Shown here piece by piece: positions 43,084 to 54,775 of a stretch of 64,000 bases of DNA (within the stretch, counting starts at the first letter, position 1; each line of letters opens with the position of its first letter). Source of the stretch: Linderina pennispora. Taxonomy: Eukaryota > Kickxellomycota > Kickxellomycetes > Kickxellales > Kickxellaceae. Below the pieces are notes generated by a model. The model had not been told where the DNA came from and searched no databases. It saw nothing but the letters and a program-made list of their open reading frames with translations. Both the position numbers and the translations under genes were made by a program. The stretch lies in assembly GCF_002104995.1 (NCBI RefSeq), contig NW_024468253.1:248001-312000 (forward strand). Direction: 5' to 3'.

Positions 43084-44249
43084 CTATTTTTGGGCCCATT
43101 TGCATGTGGGCAGGTTGTACTGCTTGAGCATCCAGTACGGCCGCTTGATGCCCTTCCAGGTCTCCTCGTCGATTTCGGCATCGCCCTTGACCGGCGTGTA
43201 CTCGGTCTCAATGCCAAGGTTCAGCAGATCAGCGCGCACGATATGGCAGTACACATCATGGAACAGCTTGTGATCGCCGCCCAGGCCGTTGAAGAAGCTG
43301 TAGATGCCATCGGGCTTGCTCAGCATCGGCTTCACGTCGTCGCCTTCCTGGAAGACCACCTTGTGGAAATCATTCAGGTCTTCGTAAAACTCGCCAAACG
43401 TGTCAAAGAATATGCCATCGTATGGGCCCAGGCTACGGATCTCGTCCAGCTTGTCCTGCCACCGCCCGAACACGATGTGCACGTTGGGCTTGTCGCCCCA
43501 GCCCTCGCTGAGCATGTGCTTGTAGACATCGGGATGTGCCTCAACGATTACATGTTTCCCCGGGCCGAATTCTTCAAGAGAGGTGTCGACGATTCCCATG
43601 CCAAAGCCTACAAAGAATATTGCAAGGCGATCCACCGTCCGGCTCATTATTAATCATGCATAGCCATCCGTCACAAAGGCAAGCATCAGCGACACACGCA
43701 CAAACACCTACCAACATTGAGCACGGTGCTATCCGGTTTGGTGCAGATGACTTGCGCATGCATGTCCATCAACGGAGCTTCCCAGCTCATCATCACGCCG
43801 TTGCGCTCAGCGTCCACCAGCCGATCCCCGCTGTATTCGACCGGCTGCGACAGATAATCCTCGTTGGCAGCACGCCCGTTGGCCTCGCCCTTGCTGAACA
43901 GGCGCAGGATCATCTCGGCCCTGATTCCAGCCTGCACCAGCTCCTCATACACCTCCTTGTGCTCGCCGCTCTCGGCGTAGTCGCCGGCTGTGTAGTCACC
44001 GCTGTCGAGCGTGTTCCAAGGGATTCCAGCCTTGAGCACCAGCTTTACCGTATCGACATCGCCGCTGGCAGCAGCAAAGTGCAGCGCCGTACGTCCGGTC
44101 TCATCTGTGACGAAGATCTCGGCGCCGCTGTCAACCAATTCCTGGACACGCTGGCTGTTTCCCTCGTAGCAAGCCGCCAAAAGCTGGGCTTCCTGCGATA
44201 CGCCTTGATCGGCAGCGTCCTGGGCGACCTTTTGGGCAGAATCCGACAT
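43084..44249 (-). CDS. RMT2: Protein arginine N5-methyltransferase (RMT2), ankyrin plus methyltransferase
   Basis: Fungal/plant enzyme that methylates the delta nitrogen of arginine, in yeast on ribosomal protein Rpl12. Exon 1 43712-44249, intron 43608-43711 (GTAGGT...TAG), exon 2 43084-43607; joined 353 aa, no frame shift. The ankyrin part has TGRTALHFAAASGDVDTVKL (about 50-75). The methyltransferase part carries YLSQPVEYSGDRLVDAERNG and WEAPLMDMHAQVIC, the SAM motif LNVGFGMGIVDT built across the splice junction, then IVEAHPDVYKHM and GPYDGIFFDTFGEFYEDLND. The C-terminus ends YNLPTCKWAQK. A second in-frame ATG at 44342 would add 31 residues. High confidence. Confidence 0.94.
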
Positions 44250-46116
44250 GCTTTTTTCTTTGGAGGATGGGGGTGGTTGCTTAGGAATGTGTGAGGGGAG
44301 AATGGCAGCGTAGAGATTCCACCGTGACTTCGAGGCTGCCATGTCTATAATCGCAGAAGACCACGGATCAAGGTCCAGAGCGGACCTATGGGAAGCCCCT
44401 CGCCTGTTCTCCAGTAATTTCACCCGCTCTCTTTTGGGGAGGAATGTCCGAACTCCTTTCCAGCACGTATCCTAGTTTTCCGCAAAGGCAAGGGTCCCGT
44501 ACATGAACAATGTCAAGGGATTTCGTCGGCGGACGAGGGAAAGAGAGGGAAACCGACTGCCAATTCAATTTACAAACGGTCCCGCTCGCATCCGCTATCA
44601 GCCGCATCGCATCGGAGCTAGTTCCCGTGCCTGGACAGTCCAGCTCGCTCGATTGACACAACACCGGTAGGTATTGGAGAGCAGGCCGTTGCGGGTGAAT
44701 GTACATACAGCTGTACTACGGGCATTTTCATTGTCGCAAACGGAATCCACTGACAAACGCATACAGATAACGGTAAGCAAGAGCCAAAAATACCAAAAGG
44801 ATGAACATAAAAACGTGACCTCGCTTTGGGGCAAAAGCAATCTGTGAGTGCTTGAGGCAGGCTGAAGGGTGCATTTGGCGCAGCGTATGTAGGACTGCCA
44901 CGCACAAACACCCATGCATACTCGTAAGCACAAGCACGGGATGAGCCGTGGATGCAGACCTGCAGACCACCACATCATGTAGCACCAATACCGCCTCTAC
45001 GCAATGCGTTATTGAATCCGTAAAGCAACCCGCGCGAATCGCATGCTGGGGGCTTACTCGCCCGTCTTGCGTAATGCCCTTTGCCCTGATGTCCTTGCTC
45101 TTGGCAGCAAGTGACTGAGAACGTGCACCATGTATCCTGTGCCCAGCCAGATTTGGTTGCGGAGATCGTTCTTGGTTCCTGGCTTGATGCTCGATATGCG
45201 TAATCACATTTCACTGAGCTGCACTTTTACTTGCCTGTTCGCTGCAGAATCTTCTGGCTAAGGTCTGGGCGCCAATACTCAGCTGTGGCAGAATACGCAA
45301 CGCAGGCCTACTGCCCGCCACAACCTGGCAGTAGGTTGCTCTTCCTAAGCAATGATGAACATAAGAACAAGCCTGACGTTCCTCCGGCACATGGTCTGCT
45401 GCATCACACCAATGGCTCGTGCAGGTAGAGCAGAAATCATTGAGCCGAGAAATTTGCAGCTTCACTGTTGAACTATCAGAAAGAGAAAAGGCCAGGCGGA
45501 ATGCTGGCTCTTGGTCTCTTTTTCCAAGCTGGCTGCGGCAAGAGACCAAGTGTGTTGCTGTGAGGCGCGGCAGGGCGCGTGCCAGGCAGTTCAAAATACC
45601 ACACTGAATCAGCTGGGTGCAGCTGGGTGACTGAATGGGGGAGGCGTACAGGTATAAAAGTCCGGCTACGCGATGGCCGGTTCTTTTTTGCCAAGACTTT
45701 CAGACCCCTTTCACTGCCAATTTCTTCCAGTTATAAGCACATCCAATTCGCCGCTAGCGCCGACGGTCCATTGCCTCACTTGCCCCCTATTCATTAGTTA
45801 ACCATACCTCTCCCTATTTCTCACTTGGACCTTCGCTTATCAGATAACTCTGCCCCCTCACGCCTCTCTTTGCACCGCCATTCCCACGTTTTCTTTAACC
45901 TTGTCTAATAGTCACCACCCGCCTGTCTATATTTTTCTCTCTTCTCTTCCCTACACAGCCATCATTGTCATCTCTTTTGGATTGAACCTTGCACACGCCG
46001 CAGCTTAAATCTCGATACCGCAGCAGCCGTACCATCACAACCCAAATCTCTACACACCTCCACCCCCAACCAGCTCTTCTCTTCAATTCTGCCATAGATC
46101 CAGTCACTTATCAGCC
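44250..46116. other. Long intergenic region with a strong promoter at its right end
   Basis: 1,867 bp. 44250-45600 shows no convincing gene; open stretches are short and not protein-like. From 45653 (TATAAAAG) to 46116 the plus strand is a long, very C/T-rich leader (for example 45830-45960), the strongest promoter-like layout in the window. Confidence 0.55.
45653..45660 (+). promoter_or_regulatory. TATA box upstream of the 75-aa protein gene
   Basis: A perfect TATAAAAG, followed by more than 400 nt of pyrimidine-rich sequence up to the ATG at 46117. Such leaders mark highly transcribed fungal genes. An unseen leader intron is possible. Confidence 0.6.
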
Positions 46117-46344
46117 ATGCTTCTCCAGAACAACGACCAGCTCGATCTGTCTGCTACCTGCAACTACACCCGCCGTGGCGGAAACACTGCAAAGTCGGCA
46201 ACCGTTGCGGCATCGCCGTTTGCATGCAGCCAGAGCTACTACCACATATGCCAGGACTGCGGATTCTATACGACGCAGGTGGCCGACAAGAATATACATA
46301 TGGTGTACACCGGTCACAATAGCTGGGTTGAAGCTTGGGTCTAA
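46117..46344 (+). CDS. 75-aa cysteine-containing protein of unknown function
   Basis: ATG at 46117, stop at 46342-46344. The N-terminus is polar (MLLQNNDQLDLSATCNYTRR). The C-terminal half has FACSQSYYHICQDCGFYTTQ, giving Cys residues spaced C-x8-C-x2-C with nearby His (also HMVYTGH), which could bind zinc. No signal peptide or membrane span. The supporting evidence is the strong upstream promoter, good ATG context and the absence of another frame of equal quality. It may be a stress or conidial small protein, but nothing in the sequence shows that. Confidence 0.55.
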   Translation: MLLQNNDQLDLSATCNYTRRGGNTAKSATVAASPFACSQSYYHICQDCGFYTTQVADKNIHMVYTGHNSWVEAWV

Positions 46345-46871
46345 CACGCATCCCGCACTCATTCCTTGCTCTGGCTTCATCTATCCCGGCTCATACCCGA
46401 TAGCAGCTCCCGTAGCACCTGGCCACAAACACCAGCTATACTTGCCCCGGGCCACTTTCCCTTTAGGCTTACCAGTTTTCCACTTGACAAATACCATTGC
46501 ACCTATTAAATCCAAACCATTGGAAAGAGCGCATGCTGCGCTGCTGGCGCATTTATAATCATCGGCTAGGGTATAGATGATAAATGTCCGGTTGGCGGCT
46601 TACAAACGTCAGGGGAAGCAAAATATCGCCTGAAATTAGGGATTCTGCCAGGGCCAGCAATCACGCAGAATTTAATCAGCCGGCAGTTCACGCCTCCACA
46701 AGCCAGGCCATCAGCGCCCTGAGGGCCACTGAGCCAGCACTCTACGATCGGTGTTTTAAAACAGCGTTTCCATTCAACAGGCGCATATCTCGGGACACAA
46801 GGCAGCGTCCTGAGGAGATCCGCTTATTGTCAATATCGAAGAGAAATATGGTCTAGTATATCGAGGGCAGC
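46345..46871. other. Intergenic region
   Basis: 527 bp between convergent small genes: the 75-aa protein gene and COX9. A TATTTATAATC-like stretch near 46550 may be a 3' processing element. No gene recognised. Confidence 0.45.
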
Positions 46872-47054
46872 TTACTTCTCCGAAGCACGGCCGTTCTTGG
46901 CGTAGTAGTTATCAACGCGCTGCAGGTGCTTGTCAAAGTAGTGCCAGTAGACAGTCGCGACAACGAGACCGCCGCCGAGGCCAATACCCAGATCGCGAGT
47001 GACACGGCGCTTGAACAGACCGACAATGGGCTTCAGGGGAGTAGCAGAGGGCAT
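46872..47054 (-). CDS. COX9: Cytochrome c oxidase subunit VIIa (COX9)
   Basis: 60 codons, intact, ATG at 47054. Small complex IV subunit with one membrane span and no cleaved presequence. KPIVGLFKRRVTRDLGIGLG precedes the hydrophobic GLVVATVYWHYFDKHLQRVD, and the polar end is NYYAKNGRASEK. This matches yeast Cox9 (59 aa) in length, basic pre-span KRR and post-span Tyr/Lys pattern. Together with COX6 at 8165 it is the second complex IV subunit in the window. Confidence 0.88.
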   Translation of the reverse strand: MPSATPLKPIVGLFKRRVTRDLGIGLGGGLVVATVYWHYFDKHLQRVDNYYAKNGRASEK

Positions 47055-48164
47055 TTTGTACGTTTATCTACAAAGAGGGTGTTGAAATTCAAAAAGCGAC
47101 TCAAATTAGTGCTTCTATCTCCAGCTCGTCTGAAATCTGCGGTGCTCGTCGCGACGTTGAATCTGTCCGGCAGGCTCGAATTTTGCGACTTACAAAATAG
47201 CGTGAATTCAACAGTGAGAGCAGAAATTCAAAAAAGAGGGAAAAGGCAAATTGGGCCGTTGCAATGCGACAGTCAGCGATATTCTCCTTGGTAGATTATC
47301 GGGCGCACTGGCCTGGACAGCGCACAAAACGGCCCCGATATCTTCCAATGATCATGATCACACAATCTGGCGATCATCTGGCTATGCATATGTCAGGTGA
47401 GTGGCATGGTATGGACAGCGGCCACATTGCTGCGACCTGCCTCTCCAATTCGGCGGGGTTTGCAGATGCGGACTTGGCTCCGCAGCAGCATGTATGATGA
47501 AGCATTCCATGGTTGACTGCGCTTACTATATAGCATTATCACTGACAAGTATTGGCGCATCCTGGGCAATTAGGTGCTCCCTCATTCTTGGCAAGTGATT
47601 TGCAGTGCCGGCTTTGAGACATGCTTGTAGTATCTCTTTTCTTAAAGCATACATGCTAAGCCGTGCTCTCTTGGTGTTGTCGGTTTATGACATGGAAGCC
47701 AATACTAGAGAATGCGCTGAGTATCACACCAACATGTCAAAGGTAGGGAATAGACGGAACTTGGATTGAGCCTATCTATTTTCTTGTCTAGCCAGCATCT
47801 GTTTGCTTCATACTCTTAGTATACGTACGGTCATTTGATAGTATGACTGCCAGCTATACTTACCGCTGTTGGTTGACTTGTCATTGTTGATGGCATATAT
47901 ATGCCGGCTGAATCTGTACTCAGCCCCCCCCACTGGTGTTTGGGCCAAGCCGAATTGTGTCCACTGCAATGTATGCAATGGCAGCGGTCAGCACTATGCA
48001 GCAGTGAAGAAGGACAAGCTTAGGAGGCAGCAGCTGCAAAGTTTTCAACAGCCAGCATCGAGGCACCTTCGAGCCTGGGAAATGCATGGAAATCGGATGT
48101 GCCTGAACAACAGGTCCAAGCGGATGTAGCAATGGCATTTCATTTGGGCAACTAGTAAATGCTG
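47055..48164. other. Long intergenic region upstream of COX9
   Basis: 1,110 bp holding the COX9 promoter (minus strand, right of 47054) and the 3' flank of the oligopeptidase. AT-rich, no coding frame of note. Confidence 0.45.
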
Positions 48165-50443
48165 CTATTTTATTTCGCTCCATCCCTGAACCTCAGTCAG
48201 CAGGAACGCGCTCCGGAACGCATGCGCCTTGATGAAGCCATGGTCGGGGTCGTCGCTGTGTGAGTGGAAGTGCCCGAGATCCATGCGAGCATCGAGCATG
48301 AGCTTAGGCCACTGTGTTGTTCTGTGTGTCATGGGCGGCGGGGCTGTTGAATATCCACCAGTACTACGAAGCCGGGCAACCCATTTGGCTGGCTGCCACA
48401 CAGGACACGCGCTGATCCTGCTGGCCAGCGGTGACCAGGATAGGACGGTGCTTGCTTTGTCTGCTCGCCAACCATGCGGCTGAGGTTATCATAGGGAGCG
48501 TATACACGAATACTAGCATATTCAGACTTGCTGGCAAGGGGGTCGCCCCATTCGGCTCTTTCGACTTCAGTTAAAGGCAGGTCTGGACTGAGCATCGCAG
48601 ACAGCGGATCCACAAACGGGACATGCAGGGCAGCCGCACGGAAATACTCTGGATGGATGTTCAGCGCCGAGCCAACCACTAGCCCACCGGCCGATGTGCC
48701 AGTAATCGACAGGCGGTCGGCTGCGCTCCATCCCTTGTCAAGCAAATACCGAGCGCATCCGAGAAAATCAGTCACCGAATTGACCTTGCTGGAGCGCCGG
48801 CCACCGGCGTACCACGCGCGCCCAAGCTCACCACCGCCACGCACATGGGCCAGCGCAATAACCCAGCCACGGCGCAGGAGCGGGATGTCCTCCAGCCTGA
48901 ACTCGGGCTCCAGCGACACCCCGTAAGCACCGTACACTCTTACCAGCGTAGGCGGCGACTGCGCGAGCGAGACTGATCTATGGAATACCAGTGTCATCGG
49001 GACATGGGTTCCATCCACCGGCACCTCGATCCTCTGCACTGTAAACTCTCGGGGATTTAGATGCAGGGGCGTCGAAAGCCACGACTGGAATGGCCGCAGT
49101 GTGCTCATGTCATACTCGACAACTGAATCCAAGTGCACAGGGGAGCTGAGGCTGAGCCGTACAAACGACGTATCGAGCTGGGGGTTGGCGTCTGGCCGGA
49201 TAGTACAGTTGCCGTTGTAAGGCAGCTTCAACTCGGACCGCTTGCCCATTTTGCGATCGAATATCAGGACAGCGGGGAGTCCGCGCCTCTTGATGTTAAC
49301 CATGAAGTAGTCCTGGAATACCTCGAGATCCTCAATACGCTCGTTGTCTTGAACGGTCAGCACTTCCTCCCAGTTGTCTGAGGACGGGGTCTGTGTTGGT
49401 GCCCGCACCTAGCCTAAACGGCAGTGGGATCGGCAATATCGGATCGCTGGCTGTCATCGGCAGGAGAGTTGGTCAGAATCAAAAAGTCGCTGCCTTGATG
49501 GTCAACAAAATACTCCACGCCTTTCTGCCGTGGCCGAACCAGCTGCAGAGCATTCTTGCGAATCTGCCTCACTGGCAGTCCCAGAAGTCAAACCCTGATG
49601 AAAACACATGCAGCTCAGACGAGTCCAGCGTGCTGCTGTTGACGATGAAAAATTGCTTGTCCTTGGTACAAGTGATGTCCAAAAAGCACTCCGTGTCGCC
49701 TTCGCTGTACACAACTATATCAGTGCTCTGCCTGCCACCAATAGAGTGGCCCATGACTTTATGTGCGCGCAGCTTGTTGTTGAGGACCGTGTAGAAAACC
49801 GATCCACTGGTGCCAAAGACAAAGTTGTAGACATTGCTGATCTGATCGCACTTTTCAGCCTGTCCTCCTGCGGCGAGCCGATACAGCAGCAAAGGTGCCG
49901 GTTTCCTTGCCAGAGTCGTCATTGGCATCTGATACCAGGCATCCCATCCACGAGTTGTCGTTGGAGACATGCAGTAGACGAATCACGAGCCCGTGTCTTT
50001 TGAGAAGCCTTGCCGAATCCATGAGCACCTGCCTTTCGATCTGAAACCACGCTCCGGCGACAATACCTTAAGGGATCCGTCGCCATTGCCTTCGACAAAG
50101 TAGATGAACTCGCCATTGCGGTTCTCGACGGGCGGCGGCATCGACTCGACTTCGGTTGCCGCGGACATCTCTTGAGCCAGCTTTGACTGAAGCCTCTCTG
50201 TCCCGGCCATGACTTGGTCTGCATATTGTTTCTCTGCGCGCAAGTATTCGCTGACCTTTTCAGAGTGCTCAGGCTGCTGCATCCACGAGTACTCATCGGA
50301 ACGCTTGAATTCCCCATGCCACGATGCTGCTTGCAGGCCGATTGGGTGCTACAGGCGGCTGTGGAATTTTCGGCCGCAGAATGCCTGCAAGAAAGCGAGC
50401 TGAAGCCAGCTGTATGAAGCCCACGCCGCCCAAGAGAATTCAT
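48165..50443 (-). CDS. Oligopeptidase B-type serine peptidase (S9A), several frame shifts
   Basis: Prolyl-oligopeptidase-family enzyme cutting small peptides after basic residues if it follows OPB. ATG at 50443; after removing an extra base near 50429-50431 the N-terminus reads MNSLGGVGFIQLASARFLAG, a plausible mitochondrial presequence, then RSDEYSWMQQPEHSEKVSEY, the OPB entry motif. A beta-propeller follows in several frames. The hydrolase domain has RVYGAYGVSLEPEFRLEDIP, HVRGGGELGRAWYAGG, nucleophile motif GTSAGGLVVG, PFVDPLSAMLSPDLPLTEVE, ILVTAGQQDQRV with WQPAKWVARL (Asp region) and DLGHFHSH with the likely catalytic His. OPBs usually have GRSAGG; here Arg is Thr. About 755 aa corrected, with at least five shifts. 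Confidence 0.86.
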
Positions 50444-50856
50444 AGTGGAAGAGAAGGGTATAGCTAGTTGCGCAAATCGACCATCCCCCCAATCACTGCA
50501 ATCTAGAGACAACCCAAGACCATACTCACAATGATGTGCCGTTATGGCCAACGCAAGGACACCAGAAAGAAAAGCGTATATGGCAGCCACCTGCACCAGC
50601 TCATAGGTGCTCCATGGCACACACCCTGGTCTTTAAGTAGAGAGTAGCTTCGCGCTCCCTGCCTTGTTCGATATGCCGGGTTCGGCTTGTCATAATGCAT
50701 GGCTGGCAACAATATATCGCGCAATGTCCCTTAATCGGGGTCCAAGACAAAACAATCTGCACGAGGTCAGCGGTCAATGGCGGCGCCAGCAGCTATCGAT
50801 TATCTCAGTCGCACGCTTTTGTTTGTATTTCATTCTTTGTATCCTCGTAGAAGCGA
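50444..50856. other. Divergent promoter between oligopeptidase B and MON1
   Basis: 413 bp serving both genes. No distinct TATA box or RNA gene recognised; no coding frame. Confidence 0.45.
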
Positions 50857-52200
50857 ATGCCGCCAATGGCCAATGACCTGACTGACACAAATGCGGACCG
50901 CTGCAGTGAAAAATGAGGAGGACGACGAGCAGCTCGAACTGGCAGCAATCGATGCAGACAAGCTAGAAGGACTTTGCATCGGCACAGTGGCGGGCACACA
51001 GCAAGCACTACTTTGTGCTGAGCACTGCCGGCAAGCCGATTTACACACGATACGGAGACGAGGCGCAGCTGGCCCCCCTGATGAGCACGATCCAGGCAGT
51101 GATAGCGTCGTTTGCAGACATGAGCGACCCGATCCGCTCGATGACAATGGGCGGGCACACGATCGTGTTCTACACCAGCGGGCCCCTGTACTTGATGGCT
51201 GTGGCTAGTGTTGATGAGCCAGCACAGCAGCTGCGCAGCGAACTTGCAGCTGTTGCACAGCCAGATTGTCAGCATACTGACCATGGCACAGCTGACAAAA
51301 ATCTTTGAGCAGCGCAGCAACTTTGACCTACGCCAGCTGCTTGGCGGCACAGAGCCCGTGATCGACCAGCTTGTCGACCGCATGGCGACCAGCTTTGCGT
51401 TTTCGCTGGGCTCGCTTGATACCTTGTGGATGCGGATTCAAGCTGCGTGACCGGATTGGCAAGAGCCTGCTGGCAGCTCGACCTAAAGGGCTTCTGTATG
51501 CAATGCTGGTGGCCGATCTGAAGCTGGTAACACTGATGCGGCCGCGCAAGCATAGCTTGCATCCATCTGACCTGATGCTTCTCTTCAATATGGCTGCTAA
51601 CCGGGCATTCCTGACAGGTGAGCATTGGACGCCCGTCTGCTTGCCACGGTTCAATGACCAGGGGTTTCTTCACGTCTACGTGAACTATGTCACGCCGAAT
51701 GCTGCATTGCTGCTGGTATCTGCTGACCGCGACAGCTTCCCAGCGATGTCAGGGTGCTGCGAGGCCATTGTCGCGGATCTGTCTTCCGACGGCTCACTGC
51801 AGCGGCTTGAGGATGCGGCTGTCACAGCGTGCATTGCATCCGTCGGAGCTTGGGGTTCGCGGACTGCTGCATATGCACTACAAGCACAAGGCTCTGGTCC
51901 AGAATTTTGGCTCGTGCTTTGATGACTCTGTGCCAGAACGTGACCAGATGCGTATCATGAGCACATACAAGCGGACTGAGGCTGCATATGGTCGGCAACA
52001 TGGCACAGCCGCTGCGTATCATCTACCGACGAAGCGCGACAGACGCGGTTCTGGCCTGGCAGTCGAGCAAGTTTGAGCTGTATGCGACAGTGTCGCCCAC
52101 AATGGATGTGCGCATGATGATCAGGATGGTCAACAACGTACTGGAGTGGATTAGAAACGAGGAGGACCATTTGTTCATAGTAAACCCGCCCAGCTACTGA
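50857..52200 (+). CDS. MON1: Vacuolar fusion protein MON1, several +1 shifts
   Basis: Subunit of the Mon1-Ccz1 GEF that recruits Rab7/Ypt7 to late endosomes and vacuoles. ATG at 50857 opens MPPMANDLTDTNADRC; an extra A in the run 50909-50913 moves to NEEDDEQLELAAIDADKLEG. The first longin domain reads HSKHYFVLSTAGKPIYTRYG and MSTIQAVIASFADMSDPIRS, the MON1 signature; then LGGTEPVIDQLVDRMATSFA, a second domain with LLYAMLVADLKLVTLMRPRK and HPSDLMLLFNMA, and a third near the end with FELYATVSPTMDVRMMIRMV. At least five more single-base shifts (about 50993, 51240, 51445, 51860, 51990) break it. Corrected length is about 445 aa. The order of domains and C-terminal VNPPSY fit MON1. Confidence 0.88.
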
Positions 52201-52417
52201 CTGTTGGCGTTGCTGCAGCAACATCATAAATATATTGCCATCTTCATCTACACTTCCCTTACAAAATAAGCATTGTAGCAACACCAGATGGCTGTAGCAC
52301 AGCGCCCAACTGCGAATGAGCAGAATGCCAAGTGTAAGGCTATGAACAATGTAGCATCGAGGGCAAATAGGCAAATCGCACTGGCCGTTGTTTAGAAATC
52401 GGTTTATTTATAGATAG

Positions 52418-54048
52418 CTACTTTTGAGCATCCTTTGATACCCGCCACACATGCGCTGGCAAGCGCTCTAGGTGCAGCACGGTTGGGCGGACGAATCCGT
52501 AGTACAGCATGAGCGCAAGCACGATGCAGGTCGAGGACACTACAAAGTATCCGTCCAAATGCACATCGCATGTTCCGCCGTCCTTGGTGCACAGGTCGCG
52601 GTCGTGCTGCGCTACGCAGGTGTACGAACTACCGTTGGGCAAGGTGCAGGTTGCGCGCGAGAATATGTCCACCGAGCGCATGATAAAGTATACGGGCCAG
52701 GTGCCGCCAAAGTTGCTCAGCGTGTTGAGCAGAGTCATGTACGTGCCGCCAATGACAGGGTCAGCGATCTGCGTGATAAATGCCGACATGCCGACAAACT
52801 GCACCGTACTGGCCATTGACGCCGACACCTTGTTCACCGAGCACAACGTAGAAGTAGCCTGAAGTGAGGCCGCCAGTAGGGAAGAAGTGGACAGTCAGCA
52901 TCCCAAACACGCAGCAGACGAGGCGCAGCACAAAGGCCACTCGCCAAGGCTTCAGTTTGCTGTCGCCACGACTCCACCGCGCGGCATAGTAGCCAAAGAA
53001 TATCTGGATGGGGAAGTCGATCAGAACCGCCAGCGCCATGTCCTCTTTGTGCAGCCCACGCTCAATAAGCTTAAGCTGTGTTACCGAGTCGTTCGGGATG
53101 AAGCCGATCTTGGCAAAGAACAGCACAGCAATGAGCAGCTTCATGTGCGGCAGTTTGCATATGCGCCAGATGGTCTTGTATGTCTCCACGATTCCGTAGT
53201 CGTCGTTCGAGTCGGTGTGCTCCGTCTTGAATATGATCAAGTACAGCGTCACCAGCAGGTATACTGCAGCCCAGAATGCCATGTACGGGCCGAGCTGAAG
53301 GAACCCGTCCTCACGTGGTGTGGAGTATATGTACTTGTTGCTGAACTCTGTCGAGTTGAGGGCCAGGAACACGGTGAACGACATGAAGAATCCGCAGTTG
53401 ATGCCTACGGTCTGGCAGGTGGACGCATACGACAAGTTCTCCTCCGACAGCAGCGTCAGGGCCCATCCATCAACAGCAATGTCCTGCGTGGCACTCATGA
53501 ACACAACAGCGAGGAACAGATACATGATCTCGCCAATGTTCGTCTCCGGGTCGCGCATCAGCCCGTCAATATGCGAGCCCATCCACCAGAACATGACAGC
53601 CACAATCAGCTGGATCGGCACAATCCACGACTTGCGCCTGCCAAACTTGCGGTCGTAGATCGAGTCCACGAATGGCGACCAGAAACAGCTTCAGCGAGTA
53701 CGGGTACCCGGCCAGCGAAAATAGACCGACCTGCGCGTAGCTCAGCTTTTCCTTGAGCAGAAACGGGATGCTTCCGTGAGCCAGTCCAAGCGGGATCCCC
53801 TGAAGCCAGTACAGTGCAATGAGCAGCAGGATATTGCCAAAGTCCTTGTTGGCATAAAACTCATTCCACTTGCCGGTGATGCCAGACAGCAATCCTTTGC
53901 TCTCGTATGTCGCTGGGTCCTCGATCTCAAACGTGTGCTTGCGCTGCGGCGACCGGTTGCGCGGCGTGCCGATCTGGATGCCCACGTCATCGTCAGTGTC
54001 AACAGTTGCTTCGCGGCTGCGCTGCCGCGTGTTCACTTTGTCCGCCAT
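52418..54048 (-). CDS. Acetyl-CoA transporter, SLC33A1 (AT-1) family, two frame shifts
   Basis: Multi-span major-facilitator-type carrier moving acetyl-CoA into the ER/Golgi lumen in animals. ATG at 54048. A cytosolic N-terminus with Arg/Ser/Thr leads to ILLLIALYWLQGIPLGLAHG. The family motif LKLFWSPFVDSIYDRKFGRR appears after removing an extra base in AAA at 53683-53685. ATQDIAVDGWALTLLSEENL and GPYMAFWAAVYLLVTLYLII follow. After a second extra base near 52845 comes VGMSAFITQIADPVIGGTYM, a strong SLC33 motif, then LLNTLSNFGGTWPVY. A Cys-bearing loop (TCVAQHDRDLC) and a final span end at DAQK. Corrected length is about 542 aa, typical. Confidence 0.9.
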
Positions 54049-54775
54049 GCTGCGCTTCTTTTTCAGCTTCTTCTGGGCCTTTTTATTGCGCGGGCGTAGT
54101 TGTGTTTGTTTGGCCGCAGCGGTGGAGGGCGACTACAAGTGAGCGTACACGTGGGTGAAAGTGGGTTGTCAGAATGAGAATCGGGTAAATAGAAGGGAAA
54201 TGCGGGAGACGGAGCAGAAGGAGGAAAAGGATGCAGAAGGCTCAGAAAGAGGGGGGAGGAAGAAAGAGGCACTGCCGGTTGTTTGCACAGGTGGCTCAAA
54301 TTGGATGGGACTGCTCGGCCCACTGGATGCTGGCTTTGTCCCTGCCTATTTTCGATCGCCAGTCGGGCTGACAAATGCCAGCGACTTACCATTGCCGGGA
54401 GAGGGTAGGCGGTCACTTGTGATGCCAGCTTCTGGGAAGGCGGGTTGCGAGGAAAGGGTTGCGTAGTCAGCGAGAGAGGAAAGGGGTCGTAAAAAACAGG
54501 AGAAAGAGTCAAGGTGGGAGCAAAAGGTGTGACGAGTGGCAGAGACGCTTCTTTAAGCGCCTCCCTCCCCTTTATTCCGGCGCCCCCTGAAAATAAATGT
54601 GTGGTCAAGCCGGCTTCCGCCTAATCTCTTGCTCGCCACGCTCTCATCGCTGGTTGGCCCGGCTGCGCAGGAAACTTTTTTAAAAGACCTGTTATTTTGA
54701 AAGCATGCTTGGACCCGAGTGCTGTTCGGGCAAACATGTTGAAGTATAGAGATGGAAAAAGAAACAAACTGATGC
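54049..54775. other. Intergenic region upstream of the transporter
   Basis: 727 bp. The right part of the minus-strand reading (54060-54540) is very C/T-rich, a leader or promoter of the SLC33A1 gene. The left part near 54780 is the 3' flank of the surface-protein gene. No gene seen. Confidence 0.5.

Noticed and set aside
45989-46558. 189-codon plus-strand frame overlapping the 75-aa gene
   Set aside because: No ATG at its beginning, crosses leader sequence, Thr/Pro/Arg-rich from C-rich DNA; the 75-aa frame has better start and composition.
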